Below are positions 29,101-38,685 of a stretch of DNA of 64,000 nucleotides, in pieces (the first letter of the stretch is position 1; every line of letters starts with the position of its first letter). Source of the stretch: Flavobacteriales bacterium (lineage in GTDB: Bacteria; Bacteroidota; Bacteroidia; Flavobacteriales_G; Salibacteraceae). Both the position numbers and the translations under genes were made by a program. A model generated the notes under the pieces. The model was not told the DNA's origin. It searched no databases and was given only the letters and a program-made list of their open reading frames with translations. The stretch is taken from contig DNTB01000003.1 of the NCBI GenBank assembly GCA_003499525.1, positions 57,839 through 121,838 of the forward strand, in the 5' to 3' direction.

Positions 29101-32100
29101 TGTCGCAGATCATCATGGCACTACATACCCAAGCCTTTCAGACTGGCAGTTAGCAGGAGGAAACTTCGATCAAAACTCAACAGAGTTTAACCCTAATATT
29201 TTTTTTCCGGTTGACGGGCAGTATCGGCCAACCAATGCTCAAATGGATAATCTCGGAAAAGACCTGCTCACACCCGGTTTAGTGGTATCTGACTTTGATG
29301 GATCGGCAAGAACTATTGAACCAGATCAGGGTGCTCTTGAATTCATTCCTACATCAATAGATATTGGAATGACTGAATTGGATGTACCGGCCACTCCAAT
29401 AATTCCAGGTCTACATAATATTGAAGTAAGCTTTAAAAATTATGGCACCAATGTCATAACCAGTGCAGAAATCTACTGGCAGATAAATGGGGGGGCGATA
29501 AATACTAAATCCTTCGTAGGTGCATTAAACAGCAGGCAAGAAGAGAACAACTTTTTCTTATCCAGCCATAATTTTGGTGCTGGGTTGAGCGAAATTAGAG
29601 TATGGTCATCTGATCCTAACGGACTTGCTGATGAAGTGCCTGTAAATGACACCATCATTAAAAACATAAATGTATGTAACCCACTTAATGGGCTATATAC
29701 TATTGGGGGTATTTCTCCCGACTTTCCCGACCTGAACAGTGCAGTTTCAAAGTTGGAGAATTGCGGTATATCTGGCCCGGTGGTTTTTGATGTAGCTGCC
29801 GGAAGTGTTTTTAATGAAAAGGTGGTCATTCATGAAATATTTGGTACATCATCGATAAATACCGTCACTTTTAACGGTAACGGTTCCACTATTGAATATG
29901 ATGCTCAGGAAGGCGACCGGGAGATTTTATTTCTTAAAGGAGCTAGCTATCTTACTCTTGACAACTTTGTTATCAAGTCTACCAATCCGGATTACTATTG
30001 GGGTTTAAGATTGGGGTATGGCGCAGGTCATAATACCATAAGTAATTGTGTATTTGATGGAACCAACCTTTCCACTGCTTATAACTCTACTGGTGCGATT
30101 GTTTCATCAAATAGCGATTACATGACGACATTCGGAGTTAATGCGGAAACTCATGACAATATCATTGAAGATAATACGATCCTTGGGAAGAAGATCCTTA
30201 GTAATGTTACTTTGCAGTACGGCATTTTCATCAGAGGCACGGCAGCGGGAGCGGGCAGCGCGTCAAACATCATTCGAAGGAATACCATTACAAATACTAG
30301 TGGTCCAGGCATTTTCCTTACATATTGTGAAGGAAATCAAATCATAGCTGAGAATGAGCTAAGAAATGGAGAAATAAGAGTGGATAATGGAATATCCATT
30401 TACGATTCCGGACCCGGAATTCTTGTGGAGCGCAACCTGATTGTAAATAATTCTGCTACCCAATCCATTATTAGATTTATTCGGTGTCAAGGCACAAAAA
30501 CAAATCCTCACGTTGTTCGAAACAATATACTGTACAATAAAACTTCATCAAATGCAGATGCTTTTTATATCTCTTCTACTAACCATGTTCACCTATTAAA
30601 CAATACGCTCGTTTTTGATGAGTCGGGCAGTTATGAACGAGGGTTCCTTCTCATTTCTTCTGACTCATGCGTCATTTTGAATAACCTCCTAAGCATTAAT
30701 TACAAGGATGGTTATAAAAGCAGTGTTTATTCAATTTCTCAAACACAAACCGAGTCGAATTGGGATTACAACAACTTTTATGTATCCAGTTCAAATATAA
30801 ATCCGCTTGAATTTGCGAATTATTTAGGAACAATTTACAGTACACTTGCAGACTGGAAATTGGCCGTAGGAGGCTCTTTTGATCAGAGTTCAGTTGATTA
30901 CAATCCATTTTTTGTGGATGTTGAGGCTGAAAATTTCACACCACAAAATGGGCAGCTAAATGATCTCGGCTTTGATTTGTTCACCTCAGGTCAGGTAACT
31001 GAAGATTTTTTCGGAAACCCTCGCTCAGCTTTTATGGATATAGGGGCTATTGAGTTCGACAAGAGCTTACTGGATATTGGTGTATCTGCTATAATCGCTC
31101 CATCGGATGGGCAGGCTACCGGTCTATCAGCAATAGAAGTTGAAATCGAGAACTTTGGAATTCAAAACGTAACCAGCACAGAAATCAGTTTTGAAATAGA
31201 TGGGGGTGCGCCAACGACCTATAACTGGGCAGGAAGTTTGGCTACCGGGGACGTTACTTCAGTGGTTATTGGTAACTATAACTTCTCCAAAGGCTCCCAT
31301 GTAATAAAAGCCTGGACGGAGAACCCCAACGCTTCCAATGACGATGTGAAAGCTAATGATACTATAGAGCGTAATGTAATATTTTGTAAATCATATTCCG
31401 GGATTTATACCGTTGGAGGGGTTACCTCTGACTTCGCTACCTTCAATGAAGCTTTCGCCACATTGAGTAAATGCGGAATTACAGGCCCCATTACTCTTGA
31501 TGTTCAAGCAGGGGAGAGTTTTGATGAAAGATTTACCATTCCATACATACCGGGGTCGAGCAATATAAATACCCTGTTAGTCAAGGGGAATGGAGCAAGA
31601 TTATCGCCCACTATTCTCAATGAGAAAAGTATTGTAACCCTCGATAGCACAAAATATGTAACCATCGAGGACCTGAATATAAGTGTAGGAAATACATTTT
31701 ACGATCGGTCATTATGGGGCTTCTTCCTAACCAATAAGGCTGAGAACATTACTATTCGCGCATGCTCCTTATTGATCGACCCTAATTACCTGTGGAATTC
31801 ATTTGATGAATTTGTCGGGGTGGTTGTTTCAGGCGGACTAGAATCCAAGACATTACCGACCGATGTTTCAAATGTTCTTATTGAAGGTTGTCACTTCTTT
31901 GCTCCTAGAGCTACTTCTCAATTAGGAATATCTGTTGAAGGCTTGGCAGCCGGAAACGGAAGTTCAAATTTTACGGTAAGAGATAACCTAATCGAAAATT
32001 GCCGTTTGGCAGGAATCAGTTTTCATAATACATCGGGGTTTCACACCATAACAAACAATGAAATACGGAATACCAATATGAATGATCCGGAAGATTTCCT

Positions 32101-35095
32101 GGGTATTAAGTTTGATTATGCGGGTGTAGGCAGTATTATAGAACGAAACTACATTCACTCTCCCCGAGCTGATAGGCAGTGGAGTCTTGAATATAGCACT
32201 GGAATCGAGATAAGATACTCTGCTGGTTCGCCGGGCAATGAGAATATCGTTAGAAATAACATTATTGATTTTAGCTCTCTGGGTGATTGGACAACTGGTA
32301 TTTATTTGTATCGATCAGATTATATCTCTATTCTAAACAATACCATCATAATTAATGAACTAACAGGTGACCACTTAAGATTTGGTATTCGGGCGTATTC
32401 CCATACAAACCCTGAAAATGAACTTACTAATTGTGAGATATTGAATAACCTGATATACATAAATGATGCTGGCAGTCCAGATAAATATCTTATTAATTTG
32501 ATCGGTACTGACCAGGGATATTATGACTATAATAATTATTTTATAACCCCACAGTCTTTCAATACTAATGTTGGCAGGAGCTCAATCGATTACCCCACCC
32601 TCGTGGATTGGCAAACAGCTGATGGTGCTTCGTACGATCAAAACTCGTTTGATCTTGACCCGGAGTTTGGGGGAGCCCCAAAAACCTATGCATATGAACC
32701 TTCAAACGCACTTTTAGATGGAGCAGGCTTTGACTTGTTCACCAGCGGAAGAGTAATGGAAGACTTTTACGGAAACCCGAGGTCAGCCTCTATGGATATT
32801 GGTGCGGTTGAATTCGAACTGCCTACTCTTGATTTGGAAATTGTAACAATTCAGCCCATTATTGATAAAGGTTGCGATCAGGATATTGTGATCGAAATCA
32901 GAAACGCGGCGACGACGGATATTACTAGTGCCGAATTTGGATTTAGTCTAAATGGCGGTGCGGATATTGTCGGAAGCAGTTTTGGAGGAAATCTTACGAG
33001 TGGACAAACCACGGTTGTTTCAGCCGGTATATCTTCATTTGGACCAGGATATGTGGCCCTAAAGGTGTTTGTAAAGGATGTGAACGGTTCGGGTGTAGAT
33101 TCTAATAGCAGAAACGATACCGTGATACTTGAGTTTGTTATAACCAACCCACTACCCGATCCACCTGTAACGACTGATGAAATTGCTTTAGTGGGAGGCC
33201 CAATACCAGACCTAACAGCGATTGGAAACAATGTAGAATGGTATAGTGATAACCCGCCAACTCTTCTAGCCGCAGTAGGAAATACGCTGGCAACAGGACA
33301 AACTACCGTAGGAGCGCATACCTACTATGCCGTTGAAGTTGATGCGAAGGGTTGCTTGAGTGAAGTTACTCCAACAATACTAACCATCTATGATACCGAT
33401 ATGATCATTTGGAATGGCAAGGAGTATATCAATGGTTCCGGTCCTTTTGGAGCTCCTGATATGACTGATTTCGCGAAAGAGCTTCACATCATGGGAGAGG
33501 GCGCATCAATTTCCGCAGATGCGAAGGTTACATTATCCAGGGTATACAACGGAATGGATATGACGATAGAACCCGATAATACTCTGGTTGTATCTGAAGG
33601 TATTCAAAATGATGGACTCATATTTATTGAGAACAATGCAAGCCTGGTGCAGGAAAGTTTGAATGACTTGAATACAGGTACTGGAACGTATCAGGTAAAA
33701 AGAGACGGAATAAGAAACGCCGGAGCGTTTCAAATGTGGTCATCTCCAGTGGCCAACGCCATATTATTAGGTGCAGGAGGAGTGTTTGATGGTTCCAATC
33801 CTTGTCGAACCATGGTGTGGAATGCTTCTTCTCAACGCTGGAAGTATGACTATATCCCAGGATCCGTATATGATTGTGGAGGAGGTAATATCACTTTCAC
33901 TGCACGATTCCTCATGTTTGACGATCCCGCAGATAATATCATGGATGTAGCACGTGGCTACTTTCTTCCTGGTCAACAAAACTCGCCAACTGTAGTGTTC
34001 GAAGGGCCAGTATTCAATGGCACCATATTAAAGCCTGTATTTGAGACGAACAGCATCACACCTTATACAGGAGATGATTGGAATTTACTCGGTAATCCAT
34101 ATCCTTCGGCTCTGAGCATCAATGACTGGCTCACTGCCAATTCAGCAGTGCTGTCAACAGAAGCAATTTACCTCTGGGACGATGACGGTTCTGTGGGTGC
34201 GGATTATGATGAGTTTGATGATTACGCCACAATAAATAGATTGGGGTGGGTTAACAATGGAACTCGTGATATGGATGGAAATGGAAAGTTCGCTGACCCT
34301 CCAGTTGGTATTGCTTCGGGGCAGGGGTTCTTTATCGAGTCAAGAGTGATCGGAAATGTCACGTTCAATAACTCCATGAGGCTCATCGGTGAGAATGACA
34401 AATTTTATAAAACGCAACCTGATAATGACCCGAAAATTTGGCTAACAATCACTGGGGAAGACGAGGAAGATAATCAAACCCTTGTTGGCTTCAAACAAGA
34501 TGCAACCTTGCTCAAGGATAAGCAATATGATGCTCAAATTCTAAATGCCAAAGGAACGCTATCTATCGGAACCATACTGGATGACACACCGATGGCTATT
34601 CAGGGACTTCCTCCGCTGGAAGCAAATTCAGAATACAGAATTCCACTTTACTTATTCAGTAAAGAACCAGGGCAGTTTGAGTTGTCGGTACAGCGAAATG
34701 CCGCATTTGAAGGAATAGAAGTATATCTGAAAATGCCCAATCAAATTGCGGAATATTACCTTGATGATCAGGTCATTCTTATCGACTTATATGCAGGGAA
34801 GAACGCTGGCTATGAGTTGATATTTAGAAAAGGAACCGTATTGAACACGATAGTTCCAATGAAACCTTCATTGAATTTTGTACAGCTTGAAGAAAGCATT
34901 CGGATAGACCAATCTAGTTTGCGTCAAGATGCAGCCCTTATCGAATTAATCGATATTAAAGGAGTTGTGCATAGGCAAATTAAGAGTTCAGACCCGGTAG
35001 TTGAAATTTTAACCCATGGTCTGGCGGCCGGAGTGTATATGCTGCGCTATTCCTCCAACGGGCATGAAGAGGTCGTTAAGATTGTTCTTCGATAG
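26111..35095 (+). CDS. Giant secreted modular parallel beta-helix protein (2994 residues)
   Basis: A signal peptide (residues 1-24, cut after VQAQ) is followed by four long modules starting near residues 27, 617, 1192 and 1762. Each begins with a YTIGG-like motif, a SAV-like helix and a GPVVFDV-like motif. Each runs through a right-handed beta-helix rich in NNTI/NNII turns and ends in a CARDB-like beta-sandwich (ITSAEIYWQINGGA, TSAEIKWRVDGGA). After module 4 come an Ig-like domain (VEWYSDNPPTLLAAVG, about 2370) and a large C-terminal region. The last part ends GVYMLRYSSNGHEEVVKIVLR, a divergent T9SS sorting domain. It is probably a surface adhesin or polysaccharide-binding protein. No catalytic residues are identified. 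Confidence 0.85.
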   Translation: MKLSNYFVLFLLLTTITSSRVQAQLAGGTYTIGPFGNFTTLNDAVNALSAGITGPVVFDVDASVVYDESIVIEAIAGSSAVNTVTFRGNGATIARTTQPSSNPLLNASTIFLYGSSYVTIDSFNIVPQAGSSTDGVRLGANAHHNTITNCTIDLSNTSSAYYASGGIYSVGYILGIPFYFLNSPMSLASHCTITNNRIINTNDDVLAYGVNLSGLIGNSGSNTNRIENNSVEGYYYAGISLVAGQDNSVVQGNTIDGRFQIGIHLISTGISISVQNNVVRTDNSILESSNGNIEVYGLLLEDGQGLTGFATQVKNNLIVLESGFFPVTGLATETNNVLFYNNTVHIRTNDVADAIGIHVNRGFSSLPMDNTEVVNNIVSIDGRGQGDKYLFHLANDFWVSSDYGWYDYNSYYFTNQTNNGFFGYSYYTQYSTLADWQAAFGGAYEQNGVYSNPVFTSPATFDFTPNSPVLDNRGFDLISTGTVIKDFNYQTRIPPMDPGALIFTALDENATISELELPTSVSVPGNSDVRVTIQNSGINVLTSAEIKWRVDGGAVQTNSWAGSLVTSAEESNIVLGNLNFSAGTHTFQLWLEDLNGIVGTNSKDTLIEEVVFCNTLSGVYSIGGGAADFPSILDAVESLKSCGVAGPVTFNVDAGIYTGEVVIPEISGASSVNTITFNGNGSIITDFPVYGKRYVVYVKGKHITFRDFTIQSSNPEYGWLYRLGEGAAYNVIDRCTLDASFQTDPVYDGSIGVLSSGSETSAGNVGLPAAYNHHNTVSNNFFKGASTASMSIGVQFMRGDSNTIVGNHFADIEDEGIYSSHSTGGNTISGNTFSYEDRAINDHVVAIRLSQSGGGNIIENNKVDFRDQYFESYTGISIVSSSTGSMNPDIIRNNIIHFRGSARIGKGIEIRRSDFAYILNNTIVAEPDDLETKLSLIYVYGSPSTPNNRVENNLLYLNAEGISPKYFIELRDKADITDYGSFDFNNFFATSNSQNVNVADHHGTTYPSLSDWQLAGGNFDQNSTEFNPNIFFPVDGQYRPTNAQMDNLGKDLLTPGLVVSDFDGSARTIEPDQGALEFIPTSIDIGMTELDVPATPIIPGLHNIEVSFKNYGTNVITSAEIYWQINGGAINTKSFVGALNSRQEENNFFLSSHNFGAGLSEIRVWSSDPNGLADEVPVNDTIIKNINVCNPLNGLYTIGGISPDFPDLNSAVSKLENCGISGPVVFDVAAGSVFNEKVVIHEIFGTSSINTVTFNGNGSTIEYDAQEGDREILFLKGASYLTLDNFVIKSTNPDYYWGLRLGYGAGHNTISNCVFDGTNLSTAYNSTGAIVSSNSDYMTTFGVNAETHDNIIEDNTILGKKILSNVTLQYGIFIRGTAAGAGSASNIIRRNTITNTSGPGIFLTYCEGNQIIAENELRNGEIRVDNGISIYDSGPGILVERNLIVNNSATQSIIRFIRCQGTKTNPHVVRNNILYNKTSSNADAFYISSTNHVHLLNNTLVFDESGSYERGFLLISSDSCVILNNLLSINYKDGYKSSVYSISQTQTESNWDYNNFYVSSSNINPLEFANYLGTIYSTLADWKLAVGGSFDQSSVDYNPFFVDVEAENFTPQNGQLNDLGFDLFTSGQVTEDFFGNPRSAFMDIGAIEFDKSLLDIGVSAIIAPSDGQATGLSAIEVEIENFGIQNVTSTEISFEIDGGAPTTYNWAGSLATGDVTSVVIGNYNFSKGSHVIKAWTENPNASNDDVKANDTIERNVIFCKSYSGIYTVGGVTSDFATFNEAFATLSKCGITGPITLDVQAGESFDERFTIPYIPGSSNINTLLVKGNGARLSPTILNEKSIVTLDSTKYVTIEDLNISVGNTFYDRSLWGFFLTNKAENITIRACSLLIDPNYLWNSFDEFVGVVVSGGLESKTLPTDVSNVLIEGCHFFAPRATSQLGISVEGLAAGNGSSNFTVRDNLIENCRLAGISFHNTSGFHTITNNEIRNTNMNDPEDFLGIKFDYAGVGSIIERNYIHSPRADRQWSLEYSTGIEIRYSAGSPGNENIVRNNIIDFSSLGDWTTGIYLYRSDYISILNNTIIINELTGDHLRFGIRAYSHTNPENELTNCEILNNLIYINDAGSPDKYLINLIGTDQGYYDYNNYFITPQSFNTNVGRSSIDYPTLVDWQTADGASYDQNSFDLDPEFGGAPKTYAYEPSNALLDGAGFDLFTSGRVMEDFYGNPRSASMDIGAVEFELPTLDLEIVTIQPIIDKGCDQDIVIEIRNAATTDITSAEFGFSLNGGADIVGSSFGGNLTSGQTTVVSAGISSFGPGYVALKVFVKDVNGSGVDSNSRNDTVILEFVITNPLPDPPVTTDEIALVGGPIPDLTAIGNNVEWYSDNPPTLLAAVGNTLATGQTTVGAHTYYAVEVDAKGCLSEVTPTILTIYDTDMIIWNGKEYINGSGPFGAPDMTDFAKELHIMGEGASISADAKVTLSRVYNGMDMTIEPDNTLVVSEGIQNDGLIFIENNASLVQESLNDLNTGTGTYQVKRDGIRNAGAFQMWSSPVANAILLGAGGVFDGSNPCRTMVWNASSQRWKYDYIPGSVYDCGGGNITFTARFLMFDDPADNIMDVARGYFLPGQQNSPTVVFEGPVFNGTILKPVFETNSITPYTGDDWNLLGNPYPSALSINDWLTANSAVLSTEAIYLWDDDGSVGADYDEFDDYATINRLGWVNNGTRDMDGNGKFADPPVGIASGQGFFIESRVIGNVTFNNSMRLIGENDKFYKTQPDNDPKIWLTITGEDEEDNQTLVGFKQDATLLKDKQYDAQILNAKGTLSIGTILDDTPMAIQGLPPLEANSEYRIPLYLFSKEPGQFELSVQRNAAFEGIEVYLKMPNQIAEYYLDDQVILIDLYAGKNAGYELIFRKGTVLNTIVPMKPSLNFVQLEESIRIDQSSLRQDAALIELIDIKGVVHRQIKSSDPVVEILTHGLAAGVYMLRYSSNGHEEVVKIVLR

Positions 35096-35427
35096 ATTGC
35101 GCCAATTGGCGGTGGAATAGAAGTTTACTCTTTTAAATTCTGTAGTTCGAATCGGGCTTGTGGGAATAGTGGACTATTGTGAATGTCATCCATTGGTAAT
35201 TCAAATATGACGAATTTGTACGGTAGATTGAATTAAAAGGAATGTGCTAATTGGAAGCCGATCTTATGAAAGGCTTCATTCAAATATCGATCATTGTATA
35301 CCTTTTATTTCTTGGTCAGTAAACATTTGTTCGATTAGAATTGGGTGAATTGGTTCAGATAAAACAGCAACGTGAAATGGAATAACTGCGCTACATTAGT
35401 ATCTTCATCACCACTAAAAAGGTTATA
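35096..35427. other. Intergenic region after the giant gene
   Basis: No gene is recognisable. A perfect 12-base palindrome CGCCAATTGGCG lies just after the stop codon (35100-35111) but lacks a T tract, so it is a poor terminator candidate. Confidence 0.4.
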
Positions 35428-36099
35428 ATGCCAGATTCAAAGGAAATAGAAATGTCAGCGCTAACACCGGCTGAAGCGAACCGGCAAAAGAACGTGCTTC
35501 GCCGTCTTCAAACCCTTGTGGATGTCGTGTATGGATTGATGATTTTTAGGTTGTTTATTCTCCTACCTCATCCCACAGCAGAGCAGTTGGCAAACAAAGA
35601 TTTTTTTGGAATGTATGCCGAGAATGGGGTAAACCTCTTGATTGTCCTGATTGGCATTGTCCTCATTATCATATATTGGGGTCAAAGCAATTTACAATTG
35701 GGCTATCTAAAACGGATTGATACCCGGGTGGCAACATTGGCCATTTTGCAAGTATTTGCGCTGTTAATCTATCTCTATTTTATGCGCTTGGATAACGAAT
35801 CTGATGGTGACGAATTCACCCTACTAATGGAAAGTGTATTTATGGCTATAGCTGGATTTATCGGTATTTACAACTGGAGCTATTGCGGGAAAAAGAAATT
35901 TTTTCAAGACGACCTAACTGAAAAAGAAGCCGTTTCAACATCCTATAAGTTTTATGCGGAACCGATCGTAGCTACGCTTACCATACCTCTTGCATTTGTG
36001 GGATCAGGCTATTATATGGCCGGATGGCTCTTGATTATTCCGATTACTATTCTCTTGAATAAGCGTAAAAAGAGCAAAATAGAAAGGGTAGTAGCGTAA
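35428..36099 (+). CDS. Multi-pass membrane protein, possibly TMEM175-like
   Basis: 223 residues. About six hydrophobic segments (VVYGLMIFRLFILL, VNLLIVLIGIVLIIIYW, VATLAILQVFALLIYLYFM, VFMAIAGFIGIYNW and two near the C-terminus). The first helix begins RLQTLVDVVYGLMIF, which recalls the R-x-F-S-D-x-V signature of TMEM175 potassium channels but with changes at key positions. Distant homology is possible, not established. It is an isolated plus-strand gene 176 bases before the SLC13 gene. Confidence 0.55.
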   Translation: MPDSKEIEMSALTPAEANRQKNVLRRLQTLVDVVYGLMIFRLFILLPHPTAEQLANKDFFGMYAENGVNLLIVLIGIVLIIIYWGQSNLQLGYLKRIDTRVATLAILQVFALLIYLYFMRLDNESDGDEFTLLMESVFMAIAGFIGIYNWSYCGKKKFFQDDLTEKEAVSTSYKFYAEPIVATLTIPLAFVGSGYYMAGWLLIIPITILLNKRKKSKIERVVA

Positions 36100-36274
36100 C
36101 TTTTAAGCCAGCTGTAAGAGTAAGCTTCAGGATATGAGTACGATTTGAATTATACCTTTCGATGGTTTTGCTACTACTTTCCGGATTTTAGAAAAGAGAA
36201 AGAAAAAGGAATGGATCATTTTCCGGTTGGAACACCAAACTGATTTATGCTGGAATAACAATCAATACGTATAA

Positions 36275-37684
36275 ATGGCAGACGGCAGGCACTCATCTAA
36301 ACTTATAACGGGAAAACTACTTTCCATTTCAACCCGGGCCGGGAGATTCCTGCTGGTCCTAATTTCATCTCTCGTACTTGCCTATTTTATTACTGATGAC
36401 AGCTATGAAGAGATACAATACTACACCCTGGTGCTTTTATTTCTTTCTGTTGGCCTCTGGATGACAGAGGCCGTTCCACCTTTTGCCGTGGCCATATTGA
36501 TCATGGGCTACCTCATATTTATGATAGGACAGCTGGCCCCTCTTGAGGGAGTAGAACGCACGGAGAAATACGTCAATACCATGAGCTCACCCATTATTTG
36601 GCTGTTGCTGGGCGGTTTTTTTCTGGCGCATGGTATGAAAGTGACCCGGCTGGATTTGGCCCTGTTTAACGCTTCCGCCAAAGCATTTGGTTCGAAGCCA
36701 AACAACATCCTGTTAGGCCTGATGCTTACCACTATGTTCAGCTCTATGATTATGAGCAATACTGCCGCCACAGCCATGATGATTGCTTCGGTCATGCCTT
36801 TTATTACCAGTTTAGAAAAAGGAGCTCCGATTACTAAAGCGATTCTTTTGGGCATTCCCTCAGCCGCTACGTTAGGAGGAATGGGAACCATTATAGGTAG
36901 TCCGCCCAATGCCATTGCCGTAGCACTTCTTGAAGATCAAGGTACTTCGGTAAATTTTGTGAAGTGGATGGTTTATGGATTGGTTCCGGCCGTCATTGCG
37001 GTGCTATTCTTTTGGTTCATACTCACCGGAAAATTCATCTCCAAAAGGTCAAGTATTGATTTAAAAATTGAGCAGAATACCGACGATTTCGAAGTTTCGC
37101 CAATACGAAGACGCAGAGTGTTGATTATTCTCATTGTAACGGTAGTCCTATGGCTTACCACACCGCTGCATGGCTGGCCGGTTGCTGCGGTCGCATTTCT
37201 ACCTATAGTATTCCTGCCCATTTTTGGCATTGTAACCAGTAAAGATTTCAATACCATGCCCTGGGATACCTTGATTCTCGTGGCGGGAGGTTTATCGCTG
37301 GGTATGGCGCTCGATGATGCGGGCATTATTGATCGGTTTGTGGGAGGTTTGGAAGTTACCGGAATGCCTCCATTTGTCATTATGCTCCTCTTTGGGTGGA
37401 TCACCGTTGTGCTCAGCAACATCATGAGCAATACAGCTACGTCGACAATACTTATTCCAGTGGCAATCACCATATTGCCTGCTTTTAGCGAAGATATTGC
37501 CGTTGTTGTGGCATTGTCGGCAAGTTGTGCGCTCCTATTACCCGTATCTACTCCACCCAATGCCATGGCGTATTCTACGGGTTTGTTGGACCAAAAAGAT
37601 TTCAGATTAGGTGGAATTGTGTTGGGCTTACTGGGCCCTGTGGTGGCCACGGCCTGGGTAAGTTTTTTACAGTTGTTGTTTTAG
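36275..37684 (+). CDS. SLC13/DASS family sodium-coupled anion transporter
   Basis: 469 residues with about twelve membrane segments. Both Ser-Asn-Thr motifs of the family are present: MSNTAATAMM near residue 161 and MSNTATSTIL near 387. MTEAVPPFAVAIL, GGMGTIIGSPPNAIAV and LLPVSTPPNAMAYS are further hallmarks. The family imports di- or tricarboxylates, or sulfate, with sodium. Which anion is used here cannot be read. It appears monocistronic. Confidence 0.9.
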   Translation: MADGRHSSKLITGKLLSISTRAGRFLLVLISSLVLAYFITDDSYEEIQYYTLVLLFLSVGLWMTEAVPPFAVAILIMGYLIFMIGQLAPLEGVERTEKYVNTMSSPIIWLLLGGFFLAHGMKVTRLDLALFNASAKAFGSKPNNILLGLMLTTMFSSMIMSNTAATAMMIASVMPFITSLEKGAPITKAILLGIPSAATLGGMGTIIGSPPNAIAVALLEDQGTSVNFVKWMVYGLVPAVIAVLFFWFILTGKFISKRSSIDLKIEQNTDDFEVSPIRRRRVLIILIVTVVLWLTTPLHGWPVAAVAFLPIVFLPIFGIVTSKDFNTMPWDTLILVAGGLSLGMALDDAGIIDRFVGGLEVTGMPPFVIMLLFGWITVVLSNIMSNTATSTILIPVAITILPAFSEDIAVVVALSASCALLLPVSTPPNAMAYSTGLLDQKDFRLGGIVLGLLGPVVATAWVSFLQLLF

Positions 37685-38010
37685 ACTCATTTATGAGATA
37701 CTCTTAAGGTGTGCGGCTGATTCTAAAACGAAATAGTTAAAGGCAACATAGGATAAGGAGGACTTTATGAGAAGAAGGGAGATAAAGGCTATGAAATTGT
37801 TTGCAATGAGAGCGATCAATTTCTGAGCAATTCATAAATGTTCTTTTCCTAATCTGATCAGAATACTATTCTGAAATCATTTCAACAAAACGGTATACTC
37901 AAAGCTATTTCTATGGGCTTTTCCTAGAGTCGTCGATCGGTGAATCATTATAGCGAAACTTAGCGTAATTTTATATAGAAGCCTTGAGCACGATACTTTA
38001 TATAAAATAT
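37685..38010. other. Intergenic region between transporter and AraC regulator
   Basis: No convincing gene is present. The right end contains the inverted repeat at 37968-38008 abutting the regulator start. Confidence 0.4.
37968..38008. promoter_or_regulatory. Perfect inverted repeat directly before the AraC gene
   Basis: ATTTTATATA (37968-37977) and TATATAAAAT (37999-38008) form a perfect ten-base inverted repeat with a 21-base spacer, ending two bases before the ATG. It could be an autoregulatory operator or an RNA hairpin occluding the start. Confidence 0.45.
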
Positions 38011-38550
38011 ATGGTCAGTTTGCGCTGCAAAATGATGGTCAAAGCTGAGCTTGAGAAGCTCGGACTTCAATGCACTGCATTGGATCTTGGGATGGTAGAG
38101 ATATTTGAGAATATTACCCTGGAACAGAGAAATCTGCTGAAAGCAAACTTGTTGAAATCGGGTTTGGTGCTTTTGGATGACAAGAAAAGCATTCTGATCG
38201 AAAAGGTTAAGAATGTAATCATTGAAATGATTCATTACATGGATGAAATACCCAAGGTGAACTACTCAGATTACATTAGTGATAAGGTGGGATACGACTA
38301 TACTTATTTGGCCAATATTTTTTCAGAAGTTAAGGGAATAACGATTCAGCAGTTTATCATACTCCATAAAATAGAAAAGGTCAAAGAGCTTTTGATCTAT
38401 AATGAATTGAACCTTACGGAAATTTCTTATAAACTTCATTATAGCAGTGTGGCCCATTTGTCGAACCAATTCAAAAAGATCACCGGTCTTTCTCCGACTT
38501 TTTACAAACAACTAAAGAATAAGCGGAGGGAAAATCTGGAAGATATTTGA
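38011..38550 (+). CDS. Short AraC-type transcriptional regulator
   Basis: About 179 residues from ATG 38011 (a TTG at 37984 would start inside the inverted repeat). The N-terminal half (LRCKMMVKAELEKLGLQC) matches the small domain seen in short Bacteroidota AraC regulators. The C-terminal half has two helix-turn-helix motifs (SDKVGYDYTYLANIFSEVKG; EISYKLHYSSVAHLSNQFKKITG). There is no sensor domain. It lies 135 bases before the desaturase gene, which may be a target. Confidence 0.85.
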   Translation: MVSLRCKMMVKAELEKLGLQCTALDLGMVEIFENITLEQRNLLKANLLKSGLVLLDDKKSILIEKVKNVIIEMIHYMDEIPKVNYSDYISDKVGYDYTYLANIFSEVKGITIQQFIILHKIEKVKELLIYNELNLTEISYKLHYSSVAHLSNQFKKITGLSPTFYKQLKNKRRENLEDI

Positions 38551-38685
38551 TTATTATCGCTGGGTTCTGTTGATATTCTGCTGAAAAACTTACAATTCAT
38601 TCTCTTCTCGATGTAAGGTCTCTTTTACAGGTATTCACGAAGTTTATGGTTATAAAATTGTGCATGAAAGGAGGAATGTTAACCT

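Noticed and set aside
35100..35111. Palindrome after the giant gene as terminator
   Set aside because: The 12-base palindrome has no loop and no T tract.
36973..37650. Long open frame antisense to the SLC13 gene
   Set aside because: It is the mirror of a conserved transporter with both SNT motifs, and its own translation shows no domain.
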